Of a DNA stretch of 64,000 nucleotides, positions 1 through 9,318 are shown one piece after another. How positions within the stretch are numbered: the first letter of the stretch is position 1; every line of letters begins with the position of its first letter. The position numbers and the translations under genes are program-made. The notes under the pieces are model-generated. The model saw nothing but the letters and a program-made list of their open reading frames with translations, did no database searches and was not told the DNA's origin. The DNA is from Garcia nutans (lineage: Eukaryota; Streptophyta; Magnoliopsida; Malpighiales; Euphorbiaceae), in NCBI GenBank assembly GCA_947685225.1, contig CANTUV010000072.1, forward strand, positions 6,758,001-6,822,000, in the 5' to 3' direction.

Positions 1-831
1 TAAGTTCAGATCATTCAGAAGGTTTAGGTGCCTAGCTATTTGAGTAACTTGAGAGGATAGGAAGAAGGTACCAGTTCTTGTAATAGCATGATGATAAAAG
101 GTATCAATCAAGAACTTGGTGGTGTTCATTTTGATGTTATGGGTGAAAGCATACAGAAATATAAGATCTCTTTTGGTGACTTTCTCATTCCCATCAGCTC
201 TTTGGTGAATGGTATAGGTGATAATCCTATGGAGCATCCAGTGGGTGAGAGATTTGATATGTCTGGCTTTAGATTCCTTTTCAAAGGAAGTTTCAATGGA
301 AATTTCTTGCCAGAAATCAGAAAGGGTTGGGTTTGAGAAGATTTGGTCATTGTAGGAGGTTATACCTTCAGAAGGGAAGTTCCAAATTCTGCCAAAATCT
401 TCAAGGGTTAAGAATTGATACTGATCAAAGAGTTTGAACCTAACCCCATACCACCCTAGTGCAGAGTTTGCACTCTTCTCTATCTGGAATGACATTAGAA
501 ACTCCTTACTTAGACTAGAGTAACCTACCTCTTCTGGAAAGACAAAATTTCTCCATCCAAGGACATCCAACAATCCTTCAATTTCGTCCTTGATGCCCAA
601 GGCAGACAGCATCCCACCAAAAGGTGATTTGGTGCCTTCAACCTTCTTCTTCTTTAGCATGGCATACCTAATGTCTTCCTCAGAGGTTTGATGATGAGGT
701 TTGTGAATTTTTTCACCCCTTTTTGATTGTGGAGGAGATGGAGGTTCAGCAATAGGTTCTCTAATAGTGATTCCTGGAACTCTCTTAGCTTGACCCTTAA
801 TTTTGGAAGTGGTTTTTCTTTTGGGAGCCAT
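1..831 (-). CDS. ATHILA ORF1-like / third ORF of the Sirevirus, C-terminus cut by window edge
   Basis: An open frame of 277 codons runs from ATG at 831 to base 1 without a stop; an in-frame TGA lies 13 codons upstream, which fixes this ATG as the first. The N-terminus is basic and proline-rich (starts MAPKRKTTSKIKGQAKR), followed by a globular part with LGWYGVRFKLFDQYQFLTLE and FGRIWNFPSEG, then a helical-looking tail. The pattern resembles the ATHILA ORF1 / putative plant transposon protein families, whose biochemical role is not established; some Sireviruses carry an env-like ORF at this place. I see no clear signal peptide or membrane segment in the visible part. It lies 564 bases after the pol stop on the same strand and has its own TATA-like box. 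Family assignment is from memory of motif patterns and is moderate. Confidence 0.65.
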   Translation of the reverse strand, partial: MAPKRKTTSKIKGQAKRVPGITIREPIAEPPSPPQSKRGEKIHKPHHQTSEEDIRYAMLKKKKVEGTKSPFGGMLSALGIKDEIEGLLDVLGWRNFVFPEEVGYSSLSKEFLMSFQIEKSANSALGWYGVRFKLFDQYQFLTLEDFGRIWNFPSEGITSYNDQIFSNPTLSDFWQEISIETSFEKESKARHIKSLTHWMLHRIITYTIHQRADGNEKVTKRDLIFLYAFTHNIKMNTTKFLIDTFYHHAITRTGTFFLSSQVTQIARHLNLLNDLNL

Positions 832-1395
832 TGAAACAGAAAGAACAGATGAGAGCAGGAAAACAGAGGTTCAATTGAATGACAGATGATGAGGAGAAGA
901 TTTTAGGGTTTCAGAATGTTTTCAGAAGCAAAATATCAAAGAAAATGATTTATTATGCTCTTAAATAGATGAAATAACGAAAATAGCCGTTTAAGACTGT
1001 TGAAAATCAAGAATTGCGACCTGTCACACAGCCAACGGTTATAAATTTTCGAGCAGAGTGTACAGGGTGCGGTCGCAGATTTAACAAGGTGCGATCGCAG
1101 AATGGTGTACAGCGACCATTATTATGATCAGTACGCTCGCGAGTGAAGAAAAACATCTGTAACGGTCGAAACTATTCAAATTGGTGCGATCGCGCACAAA
1201 TTTTCTCGACCGCGCTCAGAGAATTTTTTTGAATGAAACTAGCAGACGAAGTAGCGAGCGCGAAAGAACACTGGAGCGACCGCTACATACTCAAAAATAA
1301 AAGATTCAAGGAAAGATGGAAGATATTCTAAGTGTGTTAAGAAAAATTAATTTCATGCACATAGAAACTTTATTTTAAGGCAAAAAAAATTCTAA
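832..1395 (-). promoter_or_regulatory. Promoter-like spacer between pol and the third ORF
   Basis: Read on the minus strand this spacer holds a cluster of CG-rich palindromic words (GCGACCGC at 1276-1283, GCGATCGC at 1186-1193 and 1091-1098, GCGACCGC at 1069-1076 plus relatives), then AACGGCTA at 991-984, a 15-base gap, and the TATA-like CTATTTAAG at 968-960. A leader of about 130 bases leads to the ATG at 831. The LTR of the same element has the same order (CG words, AACGGCTA, 15-base gap, TATA box). No coding potential is seen. Promoter function is inferred from this layout. Confidence 0.55.
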
Positions 1396-4300
1396 TTAAC
1401 TCAAAGTGATTCCATCAATCATTCCTAAATTGAGTTTGATGAAGTTAAGTCTATCTTCATTCAAGGGTTTTGTAAAGACATCAGCAAGTTGATTTTCTGT
1501 ATCTATGAATTCTAAGGTTATATTCTGATTTTGTACATTTTCTCTTAAGAAATGATGTCTAATATCTATGTGTTTGGATCTAGAATGTTGGATAGGATTC
1601 TTAGACAAATTGATAGCACTAGTGTTGTCACATTTAATGGAGATATTGTTAAACATTTTACCATAGTCAAGCAATTGTTGTTTCATCCATAATACTTGTG
1701 TGCAACAAAAACATGCTGCAACATATTCAGCTTCCGTTGTGGATAAAGCAACTGATGCTTGTTTCTTACTATGCCAAGAAACTAGACAATTACCAAGAAA
1801 GTGACATGCTCCTGTTGTGCTTTTCCTATCTAATATACTACCAGCATAATCTGCATCTGAAAATCCTATAATATGAAATGATGTGTTTTTAGGATACCAA
1901 AGTCCTAAATGTATTGTACCACTCAAATATTTCAAGATTCTCTTTGTGGCATTCAAGTGTGATTCTTTAGGACTAGTTTGAAATCTAGCACAAAGACATA
2001 CACTATACATTATATCAGGCCTAGAAGCAGTTAAGTAAAGTAGTGATCCGATGATACCTCGATATTTCTTCTCATCTACTGCTTTACCATTGTCATCTTT
2101 ACCTAATTTCAATGATGTGCTCATAGGAGTTTTGCTAGTTTTGCAGCCATCCATTCCAAATTTCTTGATGAGTTCTTTTGTATATTTGGATTGGTTGATG
2201 AAGATCCCATCTTTACATTGCTTGACTTGCAGTCCAAGGAAAAACTTGAGTTCACCCATCATGCTCATTTCAAATTCCCTAGTCATACAAGAAGCAAATT
2301 CTTTGCACAAGGCTTCATTAGTAGCTCCAAATATTATGTCATCCACATAAATTTGTACAATCAAAATGTTGTGCTTATTCTTTTTAACAAAAAGAGTTGT
2401 GTCTACTTTTCCTTTTGAAAAACCATTTTCAAGCAAATATGCACTAAGTTTATCATACCAAGCTCTAGGTGCTTGCTTTAATCCATATAAAGCTTTGGTA
2501 AGTTTGAAAACATGATCAGGAAATTTGTAGTTTTCAAAACCAGGAGGTTGTTCAACATAAACTTCTTCATTTATGAGTCCGTTTAGAAATGCACTTTTAA
2601 CATCCATTTGATAAAGCTTAAAATTCATATGACATGCAAAAGCAAGTAATATTCTAATAGCTTCCAATCTAGCTACGGGGGCAAAGGTTTCATCATAGTC
2701 AATACCTTCTTCTTGATTATAACCTTTGGCTACCAATCTTGCTTTATTTCTAATAATGTGACCATTTTCATCAAGCTTATTCCTATAAATCCATTTGCAT
2801 CCTATTATAGAATGATCTATAGGTCTAGGAGTAAGTTGCCAAACATTATTTCTTTCAAATTGATTAAGTTCATCTTGCATTGCAATTATCCAATTTTCAT
2901 CATTTAAAGCTTCCTCAATAGTTTTTGGTTCAATTTGAGAAACAAAAGCAACATTAACATCAACATGATTAATTTTAGATCTAGTAGTTACTCCCTTTGA
3001 TGTTTCTCCAATGATGAGTTCCTTTGGATGATCTTTCTTGTATTGCCAATCCTTAGGTAGATCTTGAGCCTTTTCTTCAAGTTGATTGATCTTTGGAGCA
3101 TCAATAGATTCAAGAGGTTCAAGAGTGCCTGCAGGGTCATTGAAAGTAATACCTTTCTTTTGATCAAGTTTAGATGATTCATCAAATACAACATGCATTG
3201 ATTCTTCTATAACTAGAGTTTTCATATTAAATACTCTATATGCTTTGCTATATGATGAATATCCTAAGAATATGCCTCCATCTGATTTGGATGAGAATTT
3301 TCCAAGATTATCCTTGGTATTCAATATGAAGCATTTGCATCCAAATACTCTAAAATATCCAATTCTGGGTATTCTTCCATTCCATAGCTCATAAGAAGTT
3401 TTATTAGTTAAATGCCTTTTATAAACACGATTTGCAATGTAACAAGCTGTATTAACGGCTTCCGCCCAAAAATAAGATGGTAAATCATATTCATTGAGCA
3501 TTGTTCTAGCCATTTCAATTAAAGTTCTATTTTTCCTTTCAACTACACCATTTTGCTGTGGAGTTCTAGGAGCAGAAAAATTGTGTGAAATGCCAATTTC
3601 ATTGCAAAAGTTTTCAAAGTTTTCATTTTCAAATTCTTTGCCATGATCACTTCTAATAGATGTGATCACGTATCCTTTTTCATTTTGAACTCTTTTTGCA
3701 AAGGTTTTGAAGTAATTAAAGGCTTCATTCTTTTGAGCTAAGAAATTAACCCATGTGAATCTAGAGTAGTCATCAACAAGAACAAATGCATATGATTTGC
3801 CTCCTAAGCTTGTAACTCTATTTGGTCCAAACAAGTCTAAATGAATGAGCTCTAAAGGTCTAGAGGTGCTTATAACATTCTTTGTTTTAAATGAGCTTTT
3901 ATGTTGCTTACCATGTTGACAAGGTTCACAAATCCTATCTTTATCATATTTTATCTTAGGTAAGCCATCAACTAAATTCTCATTACAAATATATTTCAAT
4001 TGATCCATACCAGCATGTCCTAGTCTTCTATGCCATAACCATGCATCATTATTAGTGGACATTAAACATGTATGATTAGAATGTATGCTTACATTATAAG
4101 TGTTGTTTGTTCTAGTACCCTTAAATATGATAACATCATTTGAATTTGTGATTTTGCATTCCTTGGAATCAAACTTAACAAAGTATGCTTTATCACAAAG
4201 TTGACTAACACTTAGCAAGTTATGTTTCAAACCATCAACAAGCCATACATCTTCAATTAAATCCTTACCAATAGAACCAATGGAGCCAACACCAAGAATT

Positions 4301-4467
4301 TTACCTTTAGCATTGTTTCCAAAAGTTACGTTACCTACATGTTTATAGGTAATACTTGTAAAGAGCTTTGCATTTCCAGTCATATGCCTTGAGCATCCAC
4401 TATCCACAAGCCATGTGCTTTCATTGGTAGTAGATTTTAGGCATACCTGCAAGCCAATTGTGATCAT
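1396..4467 (-). CDS. pol: Sirevirus pol: protease, integrase, reverse transcriptase, RNase H
   Basis: A full-length 1023-residue copia polyprotein that would mature a virus-like particle, copy its RNA into DNA and integrate it. Domains in order: aspartic protease with DSG at residues 22-24; integrase zinc finger H146, H151, C180, C183; integrase catalytic D211, D274, E310 with the D,D35E spacing; reverse transcriptase from about 535, with YVDD at 707-710; RNase H with DAD at 871-873 and TEAEY near 911-915; C-terminal ADVFTKPL. All expected residues are present and no stop interrupts the frame. The ATG overlaps the gag stop as ATGA, so pol lies in another frame than gag. Either stop-start coupling is used, or an A-run just upstream has lost or gained a base compared with a fused gag-pol ancestor. 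Confidence 0.95.
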   Translation of the reverse strand: MITIGLQVCLKSTTNESTWLVDSGCSRHMTGNAKLFTSITYKHVGNVTFGNNAKGKILGVGSIGSIGKDLIEDVWLVDGLKHNLLSVSQLCDKAYFVKFDSKECKITNSNDVIIFKGTRTNNTYNVSIHSNHTCLMSTNNDAWLWHRRLGHAGMDQLKYICNENLVDGLPKIKYDKDRICEPCQHGKQHKSSFKTKNVISTSRPLELIHLDLFGPNRVTSLGGKSYAFVLVDDYSRFTWVNFLAQKNEAFNYFKTFAKRVQNEKGYVITSIRSDHGKEFENENFENFCNEIGISHNFSAPRTPQQNGVVERKNRTLIEMARTMLNEYDLPSYFWAEAVNTACYIANRVYKRHLTNKTSYELWNGRIPRIGYFRVFGCKCFILNTKDNLGKFSSKSDGGIFLGYSSYSKAYRVFNMKTLVIEESMHVVFDESSKLDQKKGITFNDPAGTLEPLESIDAPKINQLEEKAQDLPKDWQYKKDHPKELIIGETSKGVTTRSKINHVDVNVAFVSQIEPKTIEEALNDENWIIAMQDELNQFERNNVWQLTPRPIDHSIIGCKWIYRNKLDENGHIIRNKARLVAKGYNQEEGIDYDETFAPVARLEAIRILLAFACHMNFKLYQMDVKSAFLNGLINEEVYVEQPPGFENYKFPDHVFKLTKALYGLKQAPRAWYDKLSAYLLENGFSKGKVDTTLFVKKNKHNILIVQIYVDDIIFGATNEALCKEFASCMTREFEMSMMGELKFFLGLQVKQCKDGIFINQSKYTKELIKKFGMDGCKTSKTPMSTSLKLGKDDNGKAVDEKKYRGIIGSLLYLTASRPDIMYSVCLCARFQTSPKESHLNATKRILKYLSGTIHLGLWYPKNTSFHIIGFSDADYAGSILDRKSTTGACHFLGNCLVSWHSKKQASVALSTTEAEYVAACFCCTQVLWMKQQLLDYGKMFNNISIKCDNTSAINLSKNPIQHSRSKHIDIRHHFLRENVQNQNITLEFIDTENQLADVFTKPLNEDRLNFIKLNLGMIDGITLS

Positions 4468-6305
4468 CCTTTTTTAGGTACCCACATATAGTTGGGTCCT
4501 TGATGGTTAGTAGAAAGAGTGTCTTCTAACTTGAGATGAGCCTTTCTTATATAACAGGAAAAATTTTTGTGTCCAAATTTCATGCAATATGTGCATTGCC
4601 ATGGTATTCTATGCTTCTGCATTTTTCTTTTTGCATTATACATACAACTACAAGTATGTGATTTCTTTTGTACAAGTTTAGTGAACAACAATGCATAATT
4701 ATCTTTAGCTTTATTTCCTAGTGAACCATAAGAAGTTCTTTTAGACTTGGTGCAAGCATCTTTGATATGAACATTAGAAATTCCAATTGTAGATGCTTTC
4801 ACAAATGTTGGTTTGCTAGGTGCAATGTTGGTTGAGCCATTGAATCCTAATCCATATTTCAAGGAAGGTGATCTTTGATTATTAATTAATGTGTTCAATG
4901 CTTCCTTTCCTTTATGAAATCTGGAAATTGATTCTTTTAGTTCTTTTAGTTCATGCTTCAATGCCTCATTCTCTTTAATCACTTTTTCTAAGTCATGTGA
5001 GCTTTTATTTAATTCTCCTATTGTTTTCATCAAGTGTTCATTTGAGGTTTTCAATTCTAAGGTAGAATTCTTTAAGCATATAAAATCTTTTTCTAACTTA
5101 GAGTTTTTCTCTTTATAGAGCATCATTTTAGAGAAATATTTTTCTATTTTAGAATTCATGTGCTCAATCAAGTCACTATCATCTATATCATTTATATCAT
5201 CATGTGCTACAAGATCAAAGGATTGAGTACTTACCTCATTGGAGTCATCTTTAATAGCCATGAGACAAAGATTTGCAATTCCTTCCTCTTCTTCTTCTTC
5301 ACTTGAGGAAGAGTCATCCCATGTGGCTTTGAGAGACTTTTTCTTTTCTTTATCCCATTTCCTTTTGTTCTTTAATTTGTAGCAATCCGATTTGATGTGA
5401 CCAGTTTTTCCACATTCATAGCACTTTACCTCATTTTTCTTTTCTTTATCTTTGAAGGAGAATTTTGGAGGTGTACCTTTGTTTGCTTGTAATCTTTTCT
5501 TCCTTTTCCATTCATTGATTCTTTTAGAGAACATTGCCATTTCATCTTCATCATCAGTACCTTCATTGCTTGAGCTCTCAGCTTCTTTGATTGCTTTGAG
5601 TGCAATTGGTTTTCTCTTTTCTTTCTCACCTTGATCTTCTTCTTTCTCACTGTGTAGCTCAAATGTGAGTAATTTTCCAACTAGCTCGTCGGTTCTTAAT
5701 GTGCTGAGATCATGAGCTTCTTCTATGGATGATACTTTGGATTCAAAGTTCTTTCTAGCTCTTAGGGCTCTCAAGATTTTGCTGTTTACATCACCTTGAT
5801 CATATACCTTGCCATACTTCTTTAGTTCATTGACAATTGCAAGTAAGCGATTGGTCATGTCGGTGACATTTTCATTTGGTTTCATCTTGAATAGCTCATA
5901 TTCATGAACATGCATTTGTTTTTTGGTAAATCTCACTTGAGTCGTACCTTCATGGTAGTTTTCAAGTGTTTTCCAAATGCAATGTGCACAAGTTAAATGT
6001 TGAACTCTTCCGCCTTCTTCCCTTGAAATGGAATTCATCAAGATGGAAGCAGCTCTATTGTTCTTGAATCGATCTCTGACATTGCTAGTTGACCATTGAG
6101 CTTTGGGAAGTGGAACTTGAATACCGTCAACCTCATGAGTAGGAGATTTCCACTCATTTTCCACGAAATCCCATAGTTCAATTCCTTCACTGTCTAGAAA
6201 CAAATACATTTTGTGTTTCCAGTATGAGTAATCCGTTCCATCAAAGTAAGGTCTAAGAATAGAGTTAAGATTTCCATGAGAGCTTGATGAAGAAGAAGTT
6301 GCCAT
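4464..6305 (-). CDS. gag: Sirevirus gag
   Basis: A 613-residue capsid/nucleocapsid protein that packages the element RNA in cytoplasmic particles. The N-terminal third (about 20-220) has the copia gag core, including YWKHKMYLFLDSEG near 28. A first zinc knuckle C295, C298, H303, C308 (CX2CX4HX4C) is followed by an acidic Ser/Glu stretch, a heptad-rich coiled coil at about 385-470, the KYGLGF motif at 483-488 that marks Sireviruses, and a second CX2CX4HX4C knuckle at C571, C574, H579, C584. The length fits the family. The start is the first Met, 40 bases downstream of the primer site in element sense. The stop overlaps the pol ATG by ATGA. Confidence 0.95.
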   Translation of the reverse strand: MATSSSSSSHGNLNSILRPYFDGTDYSYWKHKMYLFLDSEGIELWDFVENEWKSPTHEVDGIQVPLPKAQWSTSNVRDRFKNNRAASILMNSISREEGGRVQHLTCAHCIWKTLENYHEGTTQVRFTKKQMHVHEYELFKMKPNENVTDMTNRLLAIVNELKKYGKVYDQGDVNSKILRALRARKNFESKVSSIEEAHDLSTLRTDELVGKLLTFELHSEKEEDQGEKEKRKPIALKAIKEAESSSNEGTDDEDEMAMFSKRINEWKRKKRLQANKGTPPKFSFKDKEKKNEVKCYECGKTGHIKSDCYKLKNKRKWDKEKKKSLKATWDDSSSSEEEEEEGIANLCLMAIKDDSNEVSTQSFDLVAHDDINDIDDSDLIEHMNSKIEKYFSKMMLYKEKNSKLEKDFICLKNSTLELKTSNEHLMKTIGELNKSSHDLEKVIKENEALKHELKELKESISRFHKGKEALNTLINNQRSPSLKYGLGFNGSTNIAPSKPTFVKASTIGISNVHIKDACTKSKRTSYGSLGNKAKDNYALLFTKLVQKKSHTCSCMYNAKRKMQKHRIPWQCTYCMKFGHKNFSCYIRKAHLKLEDTLSTNHQGPNYMWVPKKG

Positions 6306-6345
6306 TGTGGATCAGATTTCACAATTAAGTTTAAGAAATCTCAGG

Positions 6346-6357
6346 GCTCTGATACCA
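6346..6357 (-). promoter_or_regulatory. Primer binding site for initiator tRNA-Met
   Basis: The minus strand reads TGGTATCAGAGC, the usual plant copia primer site that pairs with the 3' end of initiator tRNA-Met. It lies two bases inside the LTR end at 6360 and 40 bases before the gag ATG, which fixes the LTR boundary and the element's orientation. Confidence 0.95.
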
Positions 6358-6867
6358 ATTGTTGTCCCAAGATGGCAACCAAGAGGGGGGGGTGAATTGG
6401 TTTCCACAAGAAGTAATGACAATTTAAAAAACTCAACAAACAAGAAGTGCGGAATATGAAGATTGTTGAGTGATGAAGGAAGAAAGAACACACAAGATTT
6501 ATAGTGGTTCGGATTTACTTCAATCCTACATCCACTTCCTTAACAACTTGTTAAGGTTCCACTAGACTTTGAAGTTTTTACAAGCTCACTTCCAACTTTG
6601 GTGTTTTTACAAGTTCACACCTAACTTTACAAGTGTTTTTCTAAGGCTCACACTTACAACCCACACAAGAGTTTTACAAGGCTCACTCTCTCAACCTAAG
6701 TGTTTCCCAAGCTTACACTCAAACTTATACAATGGTGTTTTCAATGCTAACACCTAACATTCATAACAATTCAAATACAAGTTTAAGCAAAAGGAAATTT
6801 GTTGCTTGGCTATGAAAATCTTTTCTTAATAATTGTTATTCTCTTTTGTTTTCTCATGGAAACATTG

Positions 6868-6900
6868 TATTTATAGCCAATGTGGTCTTACTAGCCGTTA
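6868..6900 (-). promoter_or_regulatory. LTR core promoter
   Basis: The minus strand has TAACGGCTA at 6900-6892, 15 bases, then CTATAAATA at 6876-6868, with an ATTGG (inverted CCAAT) just before the TATA box. Transcription would begin about 30 bases further on and run toward gag. Confidence 0.7.
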
Positions 6901-6964
6901 TTGCTGTTTAGAATAAAGTCTTGGCAGATTAGACCTTCTTTACTTAAACTGTCCGAAGCACTTA

Positions 6965-7640
6965 GCGGTCGCCCTTCATACAAGGATGGTCGCTCTCATG
7001 CTTCACGCGGTCGTCCTTTTAACCAGGGACGGTCGCTACTTTTGAAAAAGTTCAACGGTCGAATTTTAGTGCTCTACAGCAGGAATCTTGCCCATGATGT
7101 TTTTGTCGGACCGTTTCTTGCCCATGCTGTGTTTGTCGGGACGGTCGCGCATCACAAAGTGCGGTCGCCCTTTTTTGAATACTGAAGTGGGATTACAACG
7201 GTCATGTCACGTGTCATTTTCTGACAGGGCAAAAGAGATGTCCGCCATAATTTGAATCTCGCGGTCGCCCTTAGTAGCTTTTCGCGGTCGAACTCATATT
7301 CTCGCGTCGAACTTCTGGACGCACCTGAGGACGCGAACACTACTGTCTCTTTGAGCAATTTCTTCTTGAATTGTTGGGCGGTCGCGACTATAAATGAGCG
7401 GTCGCTAAATTGGTAAGCGAGGTCGAATCATTCACCGTTCTTGTCACCGCGAACCTTAATGATTTAAGTTCCTTGAGTAGCGGTCGGGCAAATATTAGGA
7501 CGGTCGCTATTATGTAGGAGCGGTCGCGACTATGGTCGAACTTCTGACCGCGAAACCTACTGTGACAAGGTTTCATTCTGTAATTGCATGGAGCGGTCGT
7601 ATTCAGGTGATGTGCGACCGTGAGAATTGTTCTGTTCACC
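6965..7640. repeat. Cluster of GCGGTCGC-type words in the Sirevirus U3
   Basis: The word GCGGTCGC and close relatives (CGGTCGC, GCGGTCG, GGTCGAAC, GCGACCG) recur irregularly, for example at 6965, 7161, 7261 and several times between 7378 and 7620. The AT-rich surroundings make these CG islands conspicuous. CpG-rich palindromic motifs in LTRs are known for Sireviruses; I infer a regulatory role. Confidence 0.7.
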
Positions 7641-7745
7641 TTTAATTGAAGCAACCTAATCCTGCAACAAGCTTTCTCAAACACAAGTTAAATAGATCAT
7701 CCATTTGAGTTGTCAAGGATCAAAATTAAGATCATTTGTCTAACA

Positions 7746-9318
7746 CAATGCAATCATGCAACATTGATACTTACCTTAATAACATTTCACACCACTCTAA
7801 ACTCTTCTCCACTCAATAGTTCTTCACTTCACAAATTAGGGCAATTCAACCTCTTCACAACCTAATCCAAAAGGAATATAATCAAAATGACCATATGAAT
7901 AGTACATTCTGGTTTTAGACTCCATTTTATCCTTATTTTGAAAAATTGTATAAAATAATCTACTTGACTAAAAATTCTAACATTTTTACAGAATTTAGTT
8001 TTGTATCTTAAAATCATTCCTTTAAAATTTCAGATCAAACTGAACACAAAATCTTCGTCAAATAGTTCACCTAACCAGACTGCCCCAATTGCCCTGCATC
8101 CTGGCAGCAGTTCTGAACTTTGTGAATTCCATAAATCAAATTCAATCAACGTGGTTCCGAATTATTTTTCTCAAATACTAGACTCACTAAGCAACAACAT
8201 ATCCAAAATTCAATTGGATATGATTTTTCTACATTTTATTAAAAATCCCGAAATATAGCTGTCTCAGTTAAGGTACCTGCTGGAACAGGTCTAATAAAAA
8301 TAATCTTTCTAAACTCATAACCATTCCAAAATCGAATCAACATATTTTTCAGTCATTCTAGACTCATAGAGGCACAACATATCAAAAATTCACTTCAAGA
8401 ACATTTTTCTATAATTAATTAAAAATCATACAAGTCACAGCCTTTACTAATTGTAAAACAGAAAAATATTCACTAAACACAACTCTTACTCTTCCATCAC
8501 AAACACCAATTTAACTTCTTATTTTAAAATCAATTTCAACTCTAATCAACAAATCATCAACACACTTAATCATACTATCAATAACCCTAACTCAACTTAC
8601 ACACATCTTCAAAAATAACAAAGGCAAACAAGAGAAAACTTACCAAAATCATGAAATTCTTGAAATTCCAACTTGTATACTTGAGATCTTCCTTCACTTT
8701 TGAGCTTAAAATTCCAAAATCATCACTTGCTCTCTTGCTTTCCTTTGTCTTTGAGTGAGCCGGCCATCAACAAGAAGAAGAAGAAGAAATGATGAAGAAA
8801 ACACAAAGTCAATAGGCATTAAATACCCTTCCAAAAGAAAATTACTAAACTACCCTCAACCATATAACTAAACCTTTGTCTTTTACAAGCCCATGTTGGT
8901 AATTTCACAATCACAAATAAAATATCCTCTTCCCTTGACCAAGCCCTTTGACCAACTTATATTATATATATATGACCATATACACAACATATACACTTCA
9001 CTCTACACAATGCTTTTCTTCAAACAACATAATTACCACTTATCAATCACACACTCAATTCAATAATAACAACATTATCATAACTTCTAAGCACACTTAG
9101 GGATATTACAATATATACAACATATACACTCTTCCTTTCCCAAACAAACATATACAATTAATCCAAATACAACAATAAATATTCCAAAACTTTTAGGGTA
9201 TACTTTGGGAAATATATACAACATATACACTCTTCCTTTCCCAAACAAACATATACAATTAATCCAAATACAACAATAAATATTCCAAAACTTTTAGGGT
9301 ATACTATGGCATATTACA
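7746..9318 (-). repeat. Tekay-type LTR fragment, interrupted by the Sirevirus
   Basis: On the minus strand this begins TGTAATATGCC at 9318 (a second TGTAATATCCC start-like end lies at 9110), has an AT-rich TATA zone (RC of about 8955-8975), a leader with a GGCCGGC word near 8760, and splice-donor-like GGTAAGT sites at about 8640 and 7770. A block of about 110 bases next to the Sirevirus (RC of 7770-7885) matches 20490-20600 of segment C. The rest of this LTR must lie left of the Sirevirus. No coding frame is credible here; the short open frame at 8001-8258 is chance. Confidence 0.6.
9111..9305. repeat. Two direct copies of a 94-bp unit, period 101
   Basis: Bases 9111-9204 recur almost unchanged at 9212-9305. 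The unit ends in AAAACTTTTAGGGTATACT. The duplication lies at the terminus of the LTR fragment and gives it two start-like ends (9110 and 9318). Confidence 0.9.

Larger units (their letters stand above)
1..7745 (-). mobile_element. Sirevirus-type Ty1/copia retrotransposon, left end outside window
   Basis: Reading on the minus strand, the order is LTR (7745-6360), tRNA-Met primer site, gag, pol, promoter-like spacer and an extra ORF cut by the window edge. Copia affiliation follows from the order protease-integrase-RT-RNase H in pol. Sirevirus affiliation follows from the large gag with two zinc knuckles, a coiled coil and the KYGLGF motif, and from the extra ORF after pol. gag and pol have no internal stop, so the copy looks young. 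The second LTR and the other target duplication lie left of base 1. That the extra ORF belongs to this element, and not to a neighbour, is inferred from strand, adjacency and shared promoter motifs. Confidence 0.85.
6360..7745 (-). repeat. 5' LTR of the Sirevirus
   Basis: On the minus strand the LTR starts TGTTAGACAAATG at 7745 and ends GGGACAACA at 6360, giving TGTT...AACA terminal inverted bases and a length of 1386. It contains a CG-rich palindrome cluster (about 7640-6965), a TATA box and a non-coding R-U5. The start is called from the terminal bases and the abrupt change into Tekay-type LTR sequence at 7746; the partner LTR is outside the window, so identity between LTRs cannot be judged. 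Confidence 0.85.

Noticed and set aside
832..1395. 3' LTR of the Sirevirus
   Set aside because: It shares promoter motifs with the LTR but has neither the TGTTAG start nor the R-U5 sequence.
4464..4480. Programmed -1 frameshift at the A-run before the gag stop
   Set aside because: The heptamer is not in the X XXY YYZ phase of the gag frame, so a standard slippery site is not met.
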